This document shows positions 1-12,102 of a stretch of 64,000 nt of DNA, in pieces. The stretch's first letter is position 1; each line of letters starts with the position of its first letter. The DNA is from Pycnopodia helianthoides. Its lineage: Eukaryota; Echinodermata; Asteroidea; Forcipulatida; Asteriidae. The notes beneath the pieces were generated by a model, which was not told where the DNA came from, did not search any database, and was given only the letters and a program-made list of their open reading frames with translations. The translations under genes and the position numbers were made by a program. Where the stretch lies: NCBI GenBank assembly GCA_032158295.1, contig CM063251.1:5920253-5984252 (forward strand), written 5' to 3'.

Positions 1-1041
1 CACATGGAACATCATTGCAACATGATGTGCGCCTTTTAAAATATAATTTAGTTGTTTTACAATATCGATTCATTTAATTTATCTTATAACACTAAAGTCG
101 TTATGGTATTATTCTGCTCGTTAATTTTTGGTCAGTCTGGAATTACACGGATGCTAGTACGCCTCTTGCGCGTCTTCAAATATTTCCTTTTGTTATCTTG
201 TAGATTGTCCACTGGAAGTGCCCTGAATCCACTGGAAGTGCCCTTTGCAACTTGAAATTGAACTTTGAACTTGCCTGTCTCAAAGATTTTCAGTCGAATT
301 TTAAAATAAATAAAAACACTGACGTGTTGTAAATTGTATTTTTAAAACACAGGTTGTTCAATAAGTGCTTTTAATTACATTCCAGTTTAATTCACGGTTT
401 TTATTAAGTAGAATTGCATTGCAATTCTAGTTAGAACCATTATTTGCATTGGAATTGAGCGCTACAAAACTCCCAATTTGTCTTATTAATAAACGTTTGA
501 GTAGAGTGGACTACGTAAATGTATTAATTTACTATGACATTCTGCTGACCTGTCATTTTAACTCAATCGCGGTTTGAAAACATCCGTCCAAATACCCCTC
601 TCTGAGATCTACAGTTGAAGTATTCTTTCATTTTCAACAACAAAAATGACTCGGTCTTGTACTTTTGTTAACAATATCTATTAATTTATCTTTTTCCTTT
701 TGAAATAGTAAGCTCAGGGGTGTGATTTTTCGGGATTTTTTTCTGATATCAGGATTTTCTCAAAATCTCCTCTAGAGTATTAGCATTTTCTTGAAAGAAG
801 TAAATCAATCACCAAAGGGAGGGAGAAATGGTCCACATCGTGTTGTATTTTTTGTGAATAATGCACAGGCAGTCAAAACCTGTAAACATCTGGGAGGTTC
901 AGGGTCTAAAATAACGGGGATCCAGACCTGCAAGCCATTTTCAGGAATTTTCACAGAAATTGACGCTCATCTCTTTAATCTGTAACCCAATTTTAGTCAG
1001 CAGTATTCATTGGATTTCTTTAATACTTGAATATATTTTTG
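1..1041. other. Intergenic sequence 3' of the ankyrin gene, no gene seen
   Basis: AT-rich sequence downstream of the minus-strand ankyrin gene. The only local structure noticed is a short direct duplication of a 16-base block (TCCACTGGAAGTGCCC) near 207-242. Short open frames here show no recognisable motif. Confidence 0.5.
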
Positions 1042-1418
1042 TCATCTAAAGAGGTAGGATGGAACTGAAGAGGATGGTTTCCCTTCCCAGGAAACTCTAG
1101 CCTTTGTATCAACGTTCTTATTTGCTGCTATGACGTGTACAACAGGCACCGTACCGTGGCTTTTGATGCCTGGCTTGGTGGACGGTACAGACGGTGCCCA
1201 GTTATTTGGAGGGCTACCAGACAGTTTCATACCCGGTCTGGTTGTCTTTACAACTGGTATTGGTCGGACACCTGAGAATGCCTTATTGGGGAAGCTACCC
1301 CTGCGTCTTGCGGATGCGGGACTAAGGTTTAAGGAATCGGCTACTGGAGGCAGCTTCAACCGAGGTGGGTGTGGTTTGTGTTGGGGTTTGGGTGTGGTTT
1401 TGGGATGATTATCACTTG

Positions 1419-2092
1419 TTAAGCTTCTACGCCTTGGTTGGGGCTTGTGCACGGTGATGGACGACGGGATACACTTAGGAGATTGTCTGATGGGTTGGTT
1501 GGTTTGTAAGGGCTTGATGATCGGCTGCTTGAGGACTTGGCGTCCCCCTCCGAGTCATCATCACGGAGGTCAGGTAGAGAGAGGGAAAGTCTACGCTCTC
1601 GCACCCTCTTGGGGAGCTCGATATCTTCGATTTCCTCTTCATGGGATTGCTCAGCTACACGAATGAGCCCGTACTTGGCGACCTGGAAAACGGCACTGTT
1701 CAGCTGCTGTAGATGTTCCCGTTGTAGAGGGTTGTGTTTGTGTGTGTTCTGTTGCTTCACTTTGCCGTCATAGTGCTCAGGTAAGATCGTGCTGCCGGAC
1801 TCCTGCTGCTGCCAGGATGATGTTGGGTAGAATGCAGCTCGTTTCATAAGCTCGGAGAGCGAGCTGCGGCCCATGGCCTCCCGTTTCTTCCGTGCCTGGA
1901 GTTTTTTCTGGGCTATGGGGGAGAGTAAGAGGATATCTGGGGTGGAGAGACGACGGCTGGCGATGGCGTAGTCTTGGGCAGTGTTGAAGGACTTGCTGTC
2001 GCGGGCGTTGACGTCAGCGTTGCCAAGTGTCACTAGGCTTCGACAGATGTCCGCATGCCCACCCCTCGCTGCCTCAATCAGCGGGGTAACAC
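1419..2092 (-). CDS. Ankyrin gene, terminal coding exon
   Basis: The acceptor tttccccag lies at 2093-2101 on the minus strand. The exon completes the split Gly codon and continues VTPLIEAARGGHADICRSLV, ending NQGVEA then TAA at 1419-1421. It contains the last ankyrin repeat and the whole basic, Ser-rich tail (for example a run of Ser near SSSSRSSSPY). The plus-strand frames over this interval are shadows. Confidence 0.85.
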
Positions 2093-2898
2093 CTGGGGAA
2101 ACAAGTTTATTTATGTTAAAGTATTAAAGGTTTTATACCATTAGCGTTAATTCCAGTATGGTTTTTCAAGGGCGGATTTTTTATCGTTGCATTTGAAATA
2201 TTCGACTAAGAAAAGGTGTAGATGATAAAAATGAAGTCATAACAAAAATGCGCACACCCGAACTTTATGCGTTTTTCGCTAACATAGTTTTGACTCTAGG
2301 CTATACGCACTTATCACCAAACAATGACCAAGATTTACACGGGGAAAACAAACAAACACACAAACAATCGTACAAAACTACCTTGATTGTTTGGTTCGTC
2401 CACTAGTAGTCCTGCCCTCCTGAAATTAGACAAAAGTGCAGAGACAACATCCAACTGGCCTCCCCTGCAGGCGTGCATCAGCGGTGTGTCCCCTTCCCGA
2501 TCCACAAGATTGGGATCTACGTCGGCGTCTTCGGCCAACGCCTTCACCATTCCCGCATCGCCCAAAAGGCAAGCGTGTGCCAAGGCCGTCCTGCCCTCCC
2601 GGTCCTTGGCGTTCACATTCATATCTTTCTTTTCAAGGAGCATCTTAGCCAGTTCGCGTCGGTTCCTTGGCCCCATATCCAAGAGGCAGACTCGCATTAG
2701 GAGGCTGTAAAACTCACTCTCGGGGTCTCGAACGTCAAATTTTATCCCTGGAACCGTCAATGCAGACTTGATTCGCGAGTAACTGTTCGACTTCATCGCG
2801 CTCAGTAAATTCTTTGTTGGGTCCATCATGACGTCACGGTAGTTCTTGCCGCTGAGTACACGTTTAACAGAAGACGGATTTGGCACTAAGCTTGGCAT
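1419..2898 (-). CDS. Ankyrin-repeat protein, two coding exons (ANKRD34-like?)
   Basis: Join of 2382-2898 and 1419-2092 on the minus strand: 1191 nt, 396 aa plus TAA. Ankyrin repeats are visible at about residues 61-98 (degenerate), 101-133 (GRTALAHACLLGD), 135-170 (GDTPLMHACRGGQLDVV) and 173-205 (GVTPLIEAARGGHADI); the last is completed across the intron. The C-terminal 190 residues are hydrophilic and Ser/Arg/Gln-rich with two RRLS sites (RRLSTPDILL and RRLSLSLPDL), which match basophilic kinase consensus. Ankyrin repeats mediate protein-protein binding, so an adaptor role is likely; no enzymatic domain is seen. The compact N-terminal repeats followed by a disordered Ser-rich tail resemble ANKRD34-type proteins, but this is a weak resemblance and the partner and pathway are unknown. 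The ATG at 2898 follows an acceptor-like site by two bases. Confidence 0.85.
2093..2381 (-). other. Intron of the ankyrin gene
   Basis: 289-bp intron between phase-1 exons, donor gtagtt and acceptor tttccccag, both read on the minus strand. Nothing else is recognisable in it. Confidence 0.75.
2382..2898 (-). CDS. Ankyrin gene, coding exon 1
   Basis: Codes for residues 1-172 plus one base (phase 1). It starts MPSLVPNPSS and ends at DEPNNQ. The donor reads CAAG|gtagtt on the minus strand. Just upstream of the ATG the minus strand reads a pyrimidine-rich tract then aataaag|ac, consistent with a 3' splice site two bases before the start codon and therefore a separate 5'UTR exon. Confidence 0.82.
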
Positions 2899-4993
2899 GT
2901 CTTTATTAAACGTTTAACAATCAGAAAAACGGTTTTTTTCCACTCGGCAAAACTTTCGTTTTTAATATCATTGTCCGCAATAAGTTTATTTATAGGTTAA
3001 CTTGTTTTTATTAGCTTACGCAAACCTCATTAGCCAACAGGCCTATTGCGTCAGAAGTTTTTTGTTAATATTCAAACACAATGGTTTTTTCTGGCTTATA
3101 CATATGGCGTACTGTGAGTCCCTCGGTGATTCATCGTCTCACTGGTTCTGAAAGAACATCATAGATCAGAAATATCAGTTAGCATTGCATCATTATCGTT
3201 AAGGCTGTATTTGACTGTATACTTCAAGGTTTGATGTTTCAAACGGCCAGCTTATAAATGTAACCTGTGACATCACAATGTCTACAAAATTAAAGGGGCA
3301 CGAAGGCTGGACTTTCTGCGGGCACAATTTGTAGTCAGCTCAGTGGAAGAAATCATCTGATTATGGAGATTACACTGTCTGACTTTTTTTTTTTCTTTTT
3401 GGTCAGATATGAAGAAAAGGAGCACATCTCAAAAACTGTTCAGTTGTTAATCTTCAACTCTTGAATTTATGTGGAAGTATGACACACGTTGTAAGTTTCT
3501 CATTATGACCGGTGTAATATTTTGTCAGCCAGCAGAAAGGCCATAGAATGTACAAGGTCACACTTTTTGTGTACAAAGGTTGGTCTATATAGCCTGCAAG
3601 GCTTCGGTTCGTAAATTGCAAGAAATTTTGGCTGTTGCAAAATCACAGATGTGTTTGTCATGATACTCATGATTACCTATTCTGTTTGGTAATAATAGAA
3701 TTAGCAATGCATGGTTTATTGATAATACTTGGAAGAATCGGGATCAATAAATTTCCCCAAATAGCCCCGCTCATCACACTGTGCATGTGAACACGTATTC
3801 AACTTCCACCGGTCGATTATACACGGTCTGTGCTCAGAGGACCCATGCTGTTTTGACTGTTTTGTTGAAGCAAAAAACCATTACAGGATGGCGTGGTTCG
3901 AATTTTTCCAAGAAGCAAAGATTGGCCGAGTCTGCGAAAGTCAGCTGACTAAACTCACTTAAGGCGCACGCGCGCGCACATGGTATTTTTAGCACTGCTT
4001 GACATTTACAAATGAGCTAAATAATATACGTAAACTTTGTTTACTGAAAATGAAATACAAAAAGACTATGTTTTCTGGCCCTGTTGGCTGTCAGAATCTT
4101 AGACACTAATTTAGGCTGTCAAATTACATTCTCAATTGTTAACCACCGAGTCATTTTATGGCGCAATTGCGATCCATTGGTACTCATATATACGACCTTG
4201 TTGAAATGATTTTCACGGTATTTCTCGCAAGTTTACTACTTTAGTTTTTCTTAAAACAAATGCCGTTAATAATGGCTTCACAAAACATGGAGAAAGAACT
4301 GCACAATTTGTTTCTCCGCCTCAGCTCTCTGTTTCCTCTAGCTCACACCCGTGCTTGAATTCTGTGCCAGGGTGTGTCTTTTGTTTATGTTAGCGACGGG
4401 TACACTATTGACTCATTTGGTGGCTGTTTATTCAAAAAGATTATGGCCAGGTGAATGAAATAACACGGTCCTTTTGTCAGTGTGATTAATGTTTCATTGA
4501 GATCGTATGATACACAAGAAGTTCTGGCGGAAACAAAACCCTGTTAACATGCCGTGAGATATTCTACTAGAGCTGCAGAAACTTCAATACTCAATACGAC
4601 ATAATTATCAACGATTTGAAGATTATGAATTAACTATAGAAAATCATACTAAATTTTATATAAACACTGTGTGTAATCGAATCTGAGCAACCACTCGAAT
4701 CCTTGCGAAAATCACAGTTTGAGTATAGAAATGGCGATGGTCAGAGTTTCAGGAACAAATCGCAAAATATTTTTTTTTTTAAAGAACACGGTCGTCTTCT
4801 TTAAAAATAAAAATTTAAAAAATTAAACTTTCGTTTTTTTGTTTTTTTTTTCAATTTATAAAGTAAACCATTTTCACTGCAAGGTACAACAGGGGTTTAA
4901 GAGTTAATTAAGTTTTCTTTTTCGAGATGTTAAAAATGTGCTCTACTTTAAGCGTTATGACAGCTCGGGATACGAACTGTTTGTGTACTTACA
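2899..4993. other. Probable first intron of the ankyrin gene
   Basis: About 2.1 kb of AT-rich sequence with no open frame of note. It contains a short alternating CG run near 3967-3976 (acgcgcgcgca) and A/T homopolymers near 4770-4850. No RNA gene or mobile element was recognised. Confidence 0.45.
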
Positions 4994-5100
4994 GGTTGCC
5001 GTATCGAGCTCATCAAAACAATAGAAAGAAGGAGAAAGTTGTCATAAAATGTCTTCCGCTCATGAAGGGTGTGTCTGTTGTCTGAAAGTGTCGAACGATA
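4994..5100 (-). other. Candidate 5'UTR exon of the ankyrin gene
   Basis: On the minus strand, CGGCAACCT is followed by a perfect donor gtaagt at 4993 and below. The exon's right edge is set only by an assumed start site about 28 bases from the TATA-like element at 5126-5133. Joined to the acceptor at about 2900 this gives a first intron of roughly 2.1 kb. Inferred from splice and promoter signals; no transcript evidence. Confidence 0.4.
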
Positions 5101-5125
5101 ATGCCAAGGGAAGTTTGTTATATCC

Positions 5126-5133
5126 CTATATAG
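5126..5133 (-). promoter_or_regulatory. TATA-box-like element for the ankyrin gene
   Basis: The minus strand reads CCTATATAGGG here, the right distance upstream of the candidate 5'UTR exon with the gtaagt donor. The core is self-complementary, so strand assignment rests on the gene context. Confidence 0.4.
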
Positions 5134-5163
5134 GCTGACTTGGTCTTTCGCTCGAGTCCACAC

Positions 5164-8100
5164 ACGCTTACAACAGTTAACGTTTACAGAGTCATGTGAT
5201 GAAATGACAATCGCTGTTTGCTCCTTGACTTAAAGCTTTCTCGCAACTAGCTGCCCCAACTACACGGAAACATAATCGATGTGTATACGTAACGTTCATC
5301 GACCGGGTACGGTATGAATATTCATTAGGCTGACCTCAAAAATGAATTGCACTGAAAGGTTTATTTCCATGTGTGTTTTTGGTGGGACTCGTGGGAAGTT
5401 GCAAGCCCATCGAATGTCTGTTCAACCATGGAGGTATGGTTCAACCATGTAGGTAGAATCGACAAACGACAACGAGGAGAAACAAGTTGTTTCAATATTG
5501 TAATAGTTTGTTGTTGTTATTGGGGTGGTTTTTTTTGGGGGGGGGTGGGTGGTGGAGAGTCTTTTTTAGTTGTTATTCTGGCCCATGAGAATTACAGCTT
5601 GAATTTTGAATAACAATATTGTCCTAATGTGTAGGAATCGGAAGTTGTGACATTAATTTGTTCATATTGGTTTTTGTATGTACTTTGAAAAAAGTTGAAA
5701 GAGCTCTTGTTGGGATGCGCGCCAGTCTGTGACCTGATTAGCCTGCTCATTGTTAATGGACCATCACGTGAGTTATTGACCGTTGGCTACACTTTTGGAA
5801 GAAGACTATCTTCGTAATTGCCCGTCATTGTGGCGTGCAAATAACACTAAAATGTCCTAGGTAAATTTGCTACAGGATGTGATGAGGGGACTTGGCATCG
5901 AGCCAAGTTGTTTTGCCACCTTGTGACGTCAAGGGATGTGTATTTTGGGATTAGAATGTGACAGAGTAATCGTTGACCCGACATTAGCGGGAATCAGCCC
6001 ATTGACAAATTTGTTTACTAATTAATGTAACTTAAAGCAGGCATAACTGTCAAAATCTGGAACTTCAACAAAATTGTTGCTTATCATGGAGTATAAGGAG
6101 TCACAACTTGTAGGTTTTTTCAATGCTTAGCAGAAGATGCAGGCAGTGATCAACGTCTTAAGACTTTCGTTAAAAACAAAGTACATGATTGGTAGGTATA
6201 ATCATGGAGCTATGGTATAATTATCTACGCAAGGACAAATTTCAAGCTGAAAGCTCACTGGTTATAAAGGTGACCAGCACCAAATCTCCATAGAAATATT
6301 CCCATCTGAAAATGTGTCAATGTCGAGATTATAAACTTAGCATTTGCATACACTCCCAAATTACTGCTACTTAAAGAAACAGTAAGAAAAAATATACTTC
6401 TGATCACATATTTACATACAACTTACACGGTCTAATGATGATGATAGTAGAAAACATCCTTTGAAGTATTTCTGTCTGAAATGCCATATTTGATGAGAAA
6501 TGAATAAACAAATTTTCCGATCGGAGTTTATCGCTCAGTGAGCGTTTTATTCAGTTGTTGAATCTATGATTTCATGCAAATGTGTAATCGGTTTTTCACT
6601 ATTTTCTCGTGACCCAGATGGCCGATCGATCTTAAACTTCTTCAGGTTGTTCAGTTTATGTAAATGGTGGATTACATAAAGTGCTTACACTGCAAGCAAC
6701 TGTTTTGTTAGCAAAAACCAATTCCTTTAATTGAATTGTGGCAATCGAAGCCTGAGGCTGTGGGACGTTTACCATTGTCTAGGTTGCCTTCCTGTGGGCT
6801 TGCGTAGTTGAACTTTCACCAACATACAACAGAGAATGCTTCTTTCCTTCTTTGACATGGTTCGTTTGTTGGGGTGTTTGTTTGTGTGGGGGGGGGTCTC
6901 TCCGTTTTTGCAGGAGTTTTATTCATGTTGTTATGACTTCAGTCAATGAGGTTTGACATTTGCTGTAATACATCGGCAGCGAACTTGAGAAATTTTGACT
7001 TTTTTATTCAGTGTGAAAGGAATCTTTTCACTGTACATGACTATAAACGCGTTTAGTTTGACGCGTCAGCCGTTTAGATTGTGTTTACGAAGCGTAGTGC
7101 TTAGTAGATTAAAGGTTGCTTCTAGTGCTTAAGTTTAGTGTTTTATTAAGGGCAATACACAATTATTTTCATGAAGTGACGATGATTAAGTTTTTAGATG
7201 TGAGGTAGAAGCCATAGATGGGATAACCTAAGGTGTAAGGACTGTAAGGACACACAAAATACCCTCCACTCTTTACGAAATTTTTTTCTCACTGCGTCAG
7301 GGGGTGTAAAAGAGGAAACGACACAAGCAACTGAAGCTGGATGCCGGGTTAAGGCCAGAACTGCGAAAAGTTTGGGGTTTATTTGCCTTGGGGACCGTTG
7401 TTGAACTCGAAATGGAATCCACCGCAGAAAGCAGAAATACTCTGTGTTATATTTACCCATATACATTGTTGTTATAGGCCTACTGTTTGTCACGGTCTCT
7501 CATGACTACATTCTATTGTTTTCAAGAGAGAAACTGCTCATGCGCCTGATAAACATAGCCTGCTCATGCATGTCATCTGTCACACAATTGGCATTCTCTA
7601 AAAAGTAAAAAACAAGGTCTCTCGATCGATTTTAAAGGAAAAGGAGAAGTGTCAAAGACCGTATTTATTGACTATAATAGACAGACATTCGTTCTTTACA
7701 CAATGAACACCATTCGTTCCATTATACACAATAAAAACACAATAATGGTAAAAAATCAGCGGTCACGATTCGATCATTGTTTGCAATTCAAATAGTGACA
7801 AACGCATCTCTATGGATTACATTGCGTAGTTGGGTTCACCACACATTTGTGTTGATTTTTTAGGATGTCTTCGTTTTTTGTGGCTAGCTTTTTAACATTA
7901 ACTTTCTGTAAATAAAATTGTTTTCCGCACTTATACTAGATACTTGTCATTTGCTTGGTGGCAGATAAACATAATTTATATATAATAGCGGAAGATTTAA
8001 TGCCATTAGATACAGGTTGCTTTTTTATTTAAGTTGCCTTACATTTTGCCCCTTCTTTGGTATTTACTGCAGTGTAATTGTTGTGTCTTTTAATGTTTTT

Positions 8101-8470
8101 AAACTTGTACATGTAATTCAGCCTACCAGCTGTGAGGGTGATTTTTGTTGTTATAAATCAGTTTCAATTCAATTCCAATCATGAAGGACCCTGCTTTTAA
8201 GCTTGAAGTTTGTTCCCAACTCATAAAATCGTTTGACTAACAAAAAACCTCAGAATGTTGACGTCATTACTTTTAAAGCCACAATGATTTACAACAGTCT
8301 CATAATCTTCCCACCAGTTTGTGTCGCAGGATTGTTTATGTTGATATACCGATTTGAAATCTTATCAACTTGCATGGGTTCGTAAATTCTGAACTTAAAT
8401 AGACCTTGTCAATGCTTAATGATTCAAGCAACTGAGGTGGTCATGAAATTATCAGCTCATTAACCTATCA
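5164..8470. other. Intergenic region, no gene seen
   Basis: Upstream of the ankyrin promoter. It holds a G-rich tract at about 5530-5556 and a family-A inverted-repeat element at 6371-6732 (listed separately). A 99-codon minus-strand open frame at 7194-7493 shows no recognisable motif and was not accepted as a gene. Confidence 0.45.
6371..6732. repeat. Family A repeat (MITE-like), copy 1, left end truncated
   Basis: Shares about 360 bp with copies at 19421-19815, 25281-25684 and 45558-45932. Shared blocks include tacacggtctaatgatgatg, tgagaaatgaataaac and gatggccgatcgatct. The left end lacks the usual ggaacattacagaatt terminus seen in the other copies, while the right end still reads caattcctttaa. 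Confidence 0.8.
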
Positions 8471-8473
8471 TCA

Positions 8474-8690
8474 TAGAATACACTCAGGGCAAGGACGCAG
8501 TAATAAGCTATCTTAAATTGAAATATTGAGAAAAAGTACCGACTAAATACTAAACTGATCGAGTCAAAACAGTTACTGAAGGTAAGCAAGGAATCGTGGT
8601 GGTCTGATTTTGTGATTCTCGGACCCTTCAGGCCCACCCCTCCATCTATTTTAGAGCAAAGACCACGGGCTCACCCTTTACGCATAGCCC
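8474..8690 (+). repeat. Inverted repeat D, left arm
   Basis: About 215 bp that recur in reverse complement at 12466-12675 with roughly 90% identity by eye. Diagnostic blocks are aaggacgcagtaataagct, ccgactaaatactaaactga and ggaatcgtggtggtctgat. The two arms could be a dispersed repeat inserted twice or the ends of a ~4.2-kb composite unit. Confidence 0.75.
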
Positions 8691-9700
8691 GGCGTACATT
8701 GTTTTAGTAAAACCTTCGGGCTAGTAGAACACCACTTCTCAACTTGCCCTGTGGGCTACTAAAAACCTACGTATTTAAAATACTCATAATTCTTCATTTG
8801 TTGATGTGAATAATAACTTTTTAACATGATTTCACTTATTTTTGGAGTTTGTGAATGTAACTTTATTGACCATTAAACTGAGATTGCTACCAGTAAAACA
8901 TCAGAAAGATGCATTGTTTGAAATTTTGGCTACTAAAACATCCTGATCAGATCCATGGTTTTCTAGCCCATTGGGCTACTTTACAAAAAGCTAAAGCGCA
9001 TGGGTCTGTAGACGTATATGTAGACATTGTCTTTTTACTGTGTTTTCGTGTTTGTGTACTCATCATTTTTGTTCGAGCAATGGGGCTTGAGCAACCGCAC
9101 TATACCCTGCTGAATCAACAAGATGTCCTTCATAAAATGTTCAATTAACCATATTACATGGAATAACTTTATGAAAAAATGTTTCCTTCATCATGGTTCA
9201 GTCTTTTTAACTTCCTCTCGTCCAAATCAATGTAAACAATTACAGCCAAAAGGAACGAAATTGCGTAGAGATTTCATTGATTTGTTAGTTGTCATTGCAG
9301 ACTCGGAACGTGAACATAAAGGGAGTAATAGTCTCGGACCTTTAGAATCTACATTAATTATTGATAATGCAGACTGGTTGTATGACAAACAAGGCAAAGG
9401 TAATAATTATAAAAGACCCATTTCCAAGTAATACCAAACCTTGTTTGCCACCTCGTTAAAAGAGTATTGACTGACAAGATTCTGTTAGCTCAAAACAAGA
9501 GAGGTATTTTTCAACCGAGGCCTGTCCGGTGTTTCATCCGAGGCCTGTCCGGTGTTTCATCCTAGTGAAGAGAATGAATTGTACGAATGCAAGGCTGCGG
9601 TCCCCGGGAAAATTCCAAGAAGTAAGATTTACATTTGAAGGCCTTTTCAGCGATTGTTATAACTCAAATAAAATGAATGGAGTTTGAAATGCAATGGGTT
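8691..9700. other. Sequence between inverted repeats, short unassigned ORFs
   Basis: Two overlapping open frames (8909-9148 and 9123-9431, 79 and 102 codons) lie here. The second reads KLRRDFIDLLVVIADSERE internally and ends near a gtaata donor-like site, but I recognise no domain. A 23-base direct duplication (cgaggcctgtccggtgtttc...) occurs at 9517-9562. Confidence 0.4.
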
Positions 9701-9704
9701 CAAA

Positions 9705-11532
9705 TCGTCGCATTTTTCTCATAGTGACGAATCAGGAAAAAGCGCATATTGAGTAAATTCACTTTGAAGTTGGACGTGTTTTCATTCGTTGCTTTCATAC
9801 CTTATTATCCTACATTATCACTTGCCAAATAGAAGGTTTGTTTTTAAGCAGTTCCTCTTCACATTTGTTTGTGTTATTCATAATAAAACGATCTGAATAA
9901 ATAATAATAACCTCATAAACCTATTCGTCAGTATGTAAAAAACATTGTTTTACTTTACGCGCTTGTTCGTCACTTTTTGTGCCCAATTCGTCAGTATGTA
10001 AAAAAACAAATCTACGCTCTGGGGCTTGTTCGTCACTTTTTGTGCCCAATTCGTCAGTATGTAAAAAAACAAATCTACGCTCTGGGGCTTATTCGTCAGT
10101 ATATCACCATTAATGCAGGTAATTTAACACGCCTTAATTTTTCATTTGTGTTAAACATGATATTTCACTGTAAAATCCTGAGTGAAGCACTGATCCTGAA
10201 TTCCTTCATTTTTGGATGGGGATCAGAGAGTGGGTTTTGTGGGGTGGATGGGTCGGATTGGTGTTGTTGGCATGTGGATTGAAGGGGAGGGAACAAACAA
10301 AAACTTCCAACTATGTATAGGGGAGGAGTACACATGACATTTTCCCATTTCCTTTCGGCCTGGTAAACCTCCAGATATTGCTCAAAAGGGGAGGGACGGA
10401 ATAGGTAATTTTTCCAAGTTTAAGTTGTACCCCGCAAGACACTAATTGAACTAACAAGTATGTTTATTTTGTAATTGAACTGACTTGTTGTTTAAGCATA
10501 CACAAACTTAAAAATGTTTGTTATCAACAATGTTTATACTTTTGGAATAATCGTTTGATTTTGTTGGCACTAGTTTTGAAGGATTTCATTTAACAATCAA
10601 AATCTTGTTTAACCCAATAATTTTGTAAATTCTGATATACAAAATAGGAACTTAATTATATGCTCCAAAACATTTATTGGTAAAACCACTGATTTATAAG
10701 ATCATATTACTGTTGAATATCTTCCACTAATTGTATCATAAAACGGTAAAATCCTGGCAAAAAGTACACATCATGAGCATCATCTTTTAGACTTAACCAT
10801 GTAAATGATTTTGGTACAATATTCAACAATTCATTTTTTATACTCGTCGAAATTTTTGTAGTTTATGTGAATACTAATAATTAATAACAATTTGCGTTTT
10901 ATCTACAAGTTTTGATGTAAAAAAAAAAATGCACTTGAATGTGATCAAATTGAATTGGATTTCACAATTTTCTTTATGACAAGATTTCAGGGGCACGAAG
11001 TTTTTCTCGGCGCGATTGGTACCTAAAGTACCTTTAATAAGATTAGCTTGAAGATTGAACGGACTGAATAATACAAACTATTACGCCACTTTGAAATAAT
11101 CATCCTGTCAGAATTATGCTTACCTCAAGATTTGTTCCTTTTATCTAAAATTTTGTTTTAGTTTCGTTGACAAGCTAGTGGAGTCGGCAAATCTTACTGT
11201 GTTGTAATAAAGAGAAATTGATGGTACCTTGCATTTCATTGATAACTGGAGTGGTTACCAGCGCATTTGCCTATTCGTCACTTTGTAAAAAACAAAAGGA
11301 TATATTTATGTGTTTACGGAGCGGCGAATCACTTATTCGTCAGTATGTAAAGAAACATTTATTAGACTTCAAACATATTCGCCAACAATGTGTCTTATAT
11401 CTTTAAAATGAGACATTATTTTGGTTCAAAACCTTCAGAAATGAATTCAGAAGACAAACTAACCATAAAACTGCAAAAACCTCAATTTGCTAAAAATTGC
11501 TAATTCGTCACTATGAGAAAAATGCGACGAAA
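9705..11532. mobile_element. Candidate non-autonomous DNA transposon with TTCGTCA subterminal motifs
   Basis: The ends are an inverted repeat of about 28 bp: TCGTCGCATTTTTCTCATAG at about 9706 and its complement ending at about 11531 (CTATGAGAAAAATGCGACGA). Inside, motifs of the form TTCGTCA[C/G]T.TGTAAAAA recur at about 9925, 9966, 9990, 10029, 10053, 10093, 11274 and 11338, and the terminal repeats contain the same core. Arrays of one motif near matched ends are typical of transposase binding sites. No transposase is encoded and no target duplication was resolved. Confidence 0.5.
9962..10096 (+). repeat. 63-bp tandem repeat carrying paired TTCGTCA motifs
   Basis: Just over two copies of a 63-bp unit, each with TTCGTCACTTTTTGTGCCC then TTCGTCAGTATGTAAAAAA then tctacgctctggggct. 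Copies are nearly identical, so the duplication is recent. An open frame across it is a by-product of the 63-bp (21-codon) period. Confidence 0.85.
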
Positions 11533-11699
11533 TGTGCATGGGGAATCGATGTCAGTGATAGCATACAATGGGCATTGATTCGTCTTCTCATATATTATCA
11601 GAGTCATTTTATAGTCTGGAATGAACATAGAGCAACTTGCTAATGAGAACTGCTTTCGGTTGTTTCATTACAGCCTCTGCATCAACAACTAAACACAGC

Positions 11700-12102
11700 T
11701 TAAAGACACTGGACACATTTGGTAATTGTCAAAGACCAGTCTTCTCACTTGGTGTATCTCAACATATGCACAAAATAACAAACCTTTTAAAAATTTGAAC
11801 TCAATTGGTCGTCGAAGTTGCGAGATAATAATGGAAGAAAAAACACCCTTGTCACACGAAGTTGTGTGCTTTCAGATGCTTGATAAGTTGATTTCGAGAC
11901 CTCACGCGTTGACGTGAGGTCTCAAAATCAATTCAAATATTTTACTGAGAAATTACTTCTTTCTCAAAAACTACGTTACTTCAGAGGGAGCCGTTTCTCA
12001 CAATGTTTTATACTATCAACAGCTCTCCATTGCTCGTTACCGAGTAAGTTTTTATGCTAACAATTATTTTGAGTAATTACCAAAAGTGTCCAGTGCCTTT
12101 AA
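11700..12102 (+). mobile_element. Family B MITE, complete copy
   Basis: Terminal inverted repeats: ttaaagacactggacacatt at the left and ccaaaagtgtccagtgcctt(taa) at the right, extending inward about 30 bp. The centre is a hairpin (gagacctcacg ... cgtgaggtctc). A truncated, reverse-oriented relative is at 41849-42198 and a fragment at 24759-24968. Too short to encode a transposase. Confidence 0.85.

Noticed and set aside
1042..1452. 136-codon minus-strand frame overlapping the ankyrin gene's 3' end
   Set aside because: It overlaps the terminal exon in another frame and is Pro/Lys-rich by composition. The ankyrin frame ends at a clear TAA at 1419-1421 with a phase-consistent intron.
2387..2710. 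107-codon plus-strand frame opposite the ankyrin exon
   Set aside because: Antisense shadow of the ankyrin repeats; no independent motif.
7194..7493. 99-codon minus-strand ORF
   Set aside because: No motif, no splice or promoter context, within repeat-poor intergenic DNA.
9922..10100. CRISPR-like array from evenly spaced TTCGTCA repeats
   Set aside because: The DNA is eukaryotic, the spacers are themselves repeated, and there are no cas genes.
9977..10282. 101-codon ORF with repeated peptide
   Set aside because: It is generated by the 63-bp tandem repeat (a multiple of three) and has no other coding sign.
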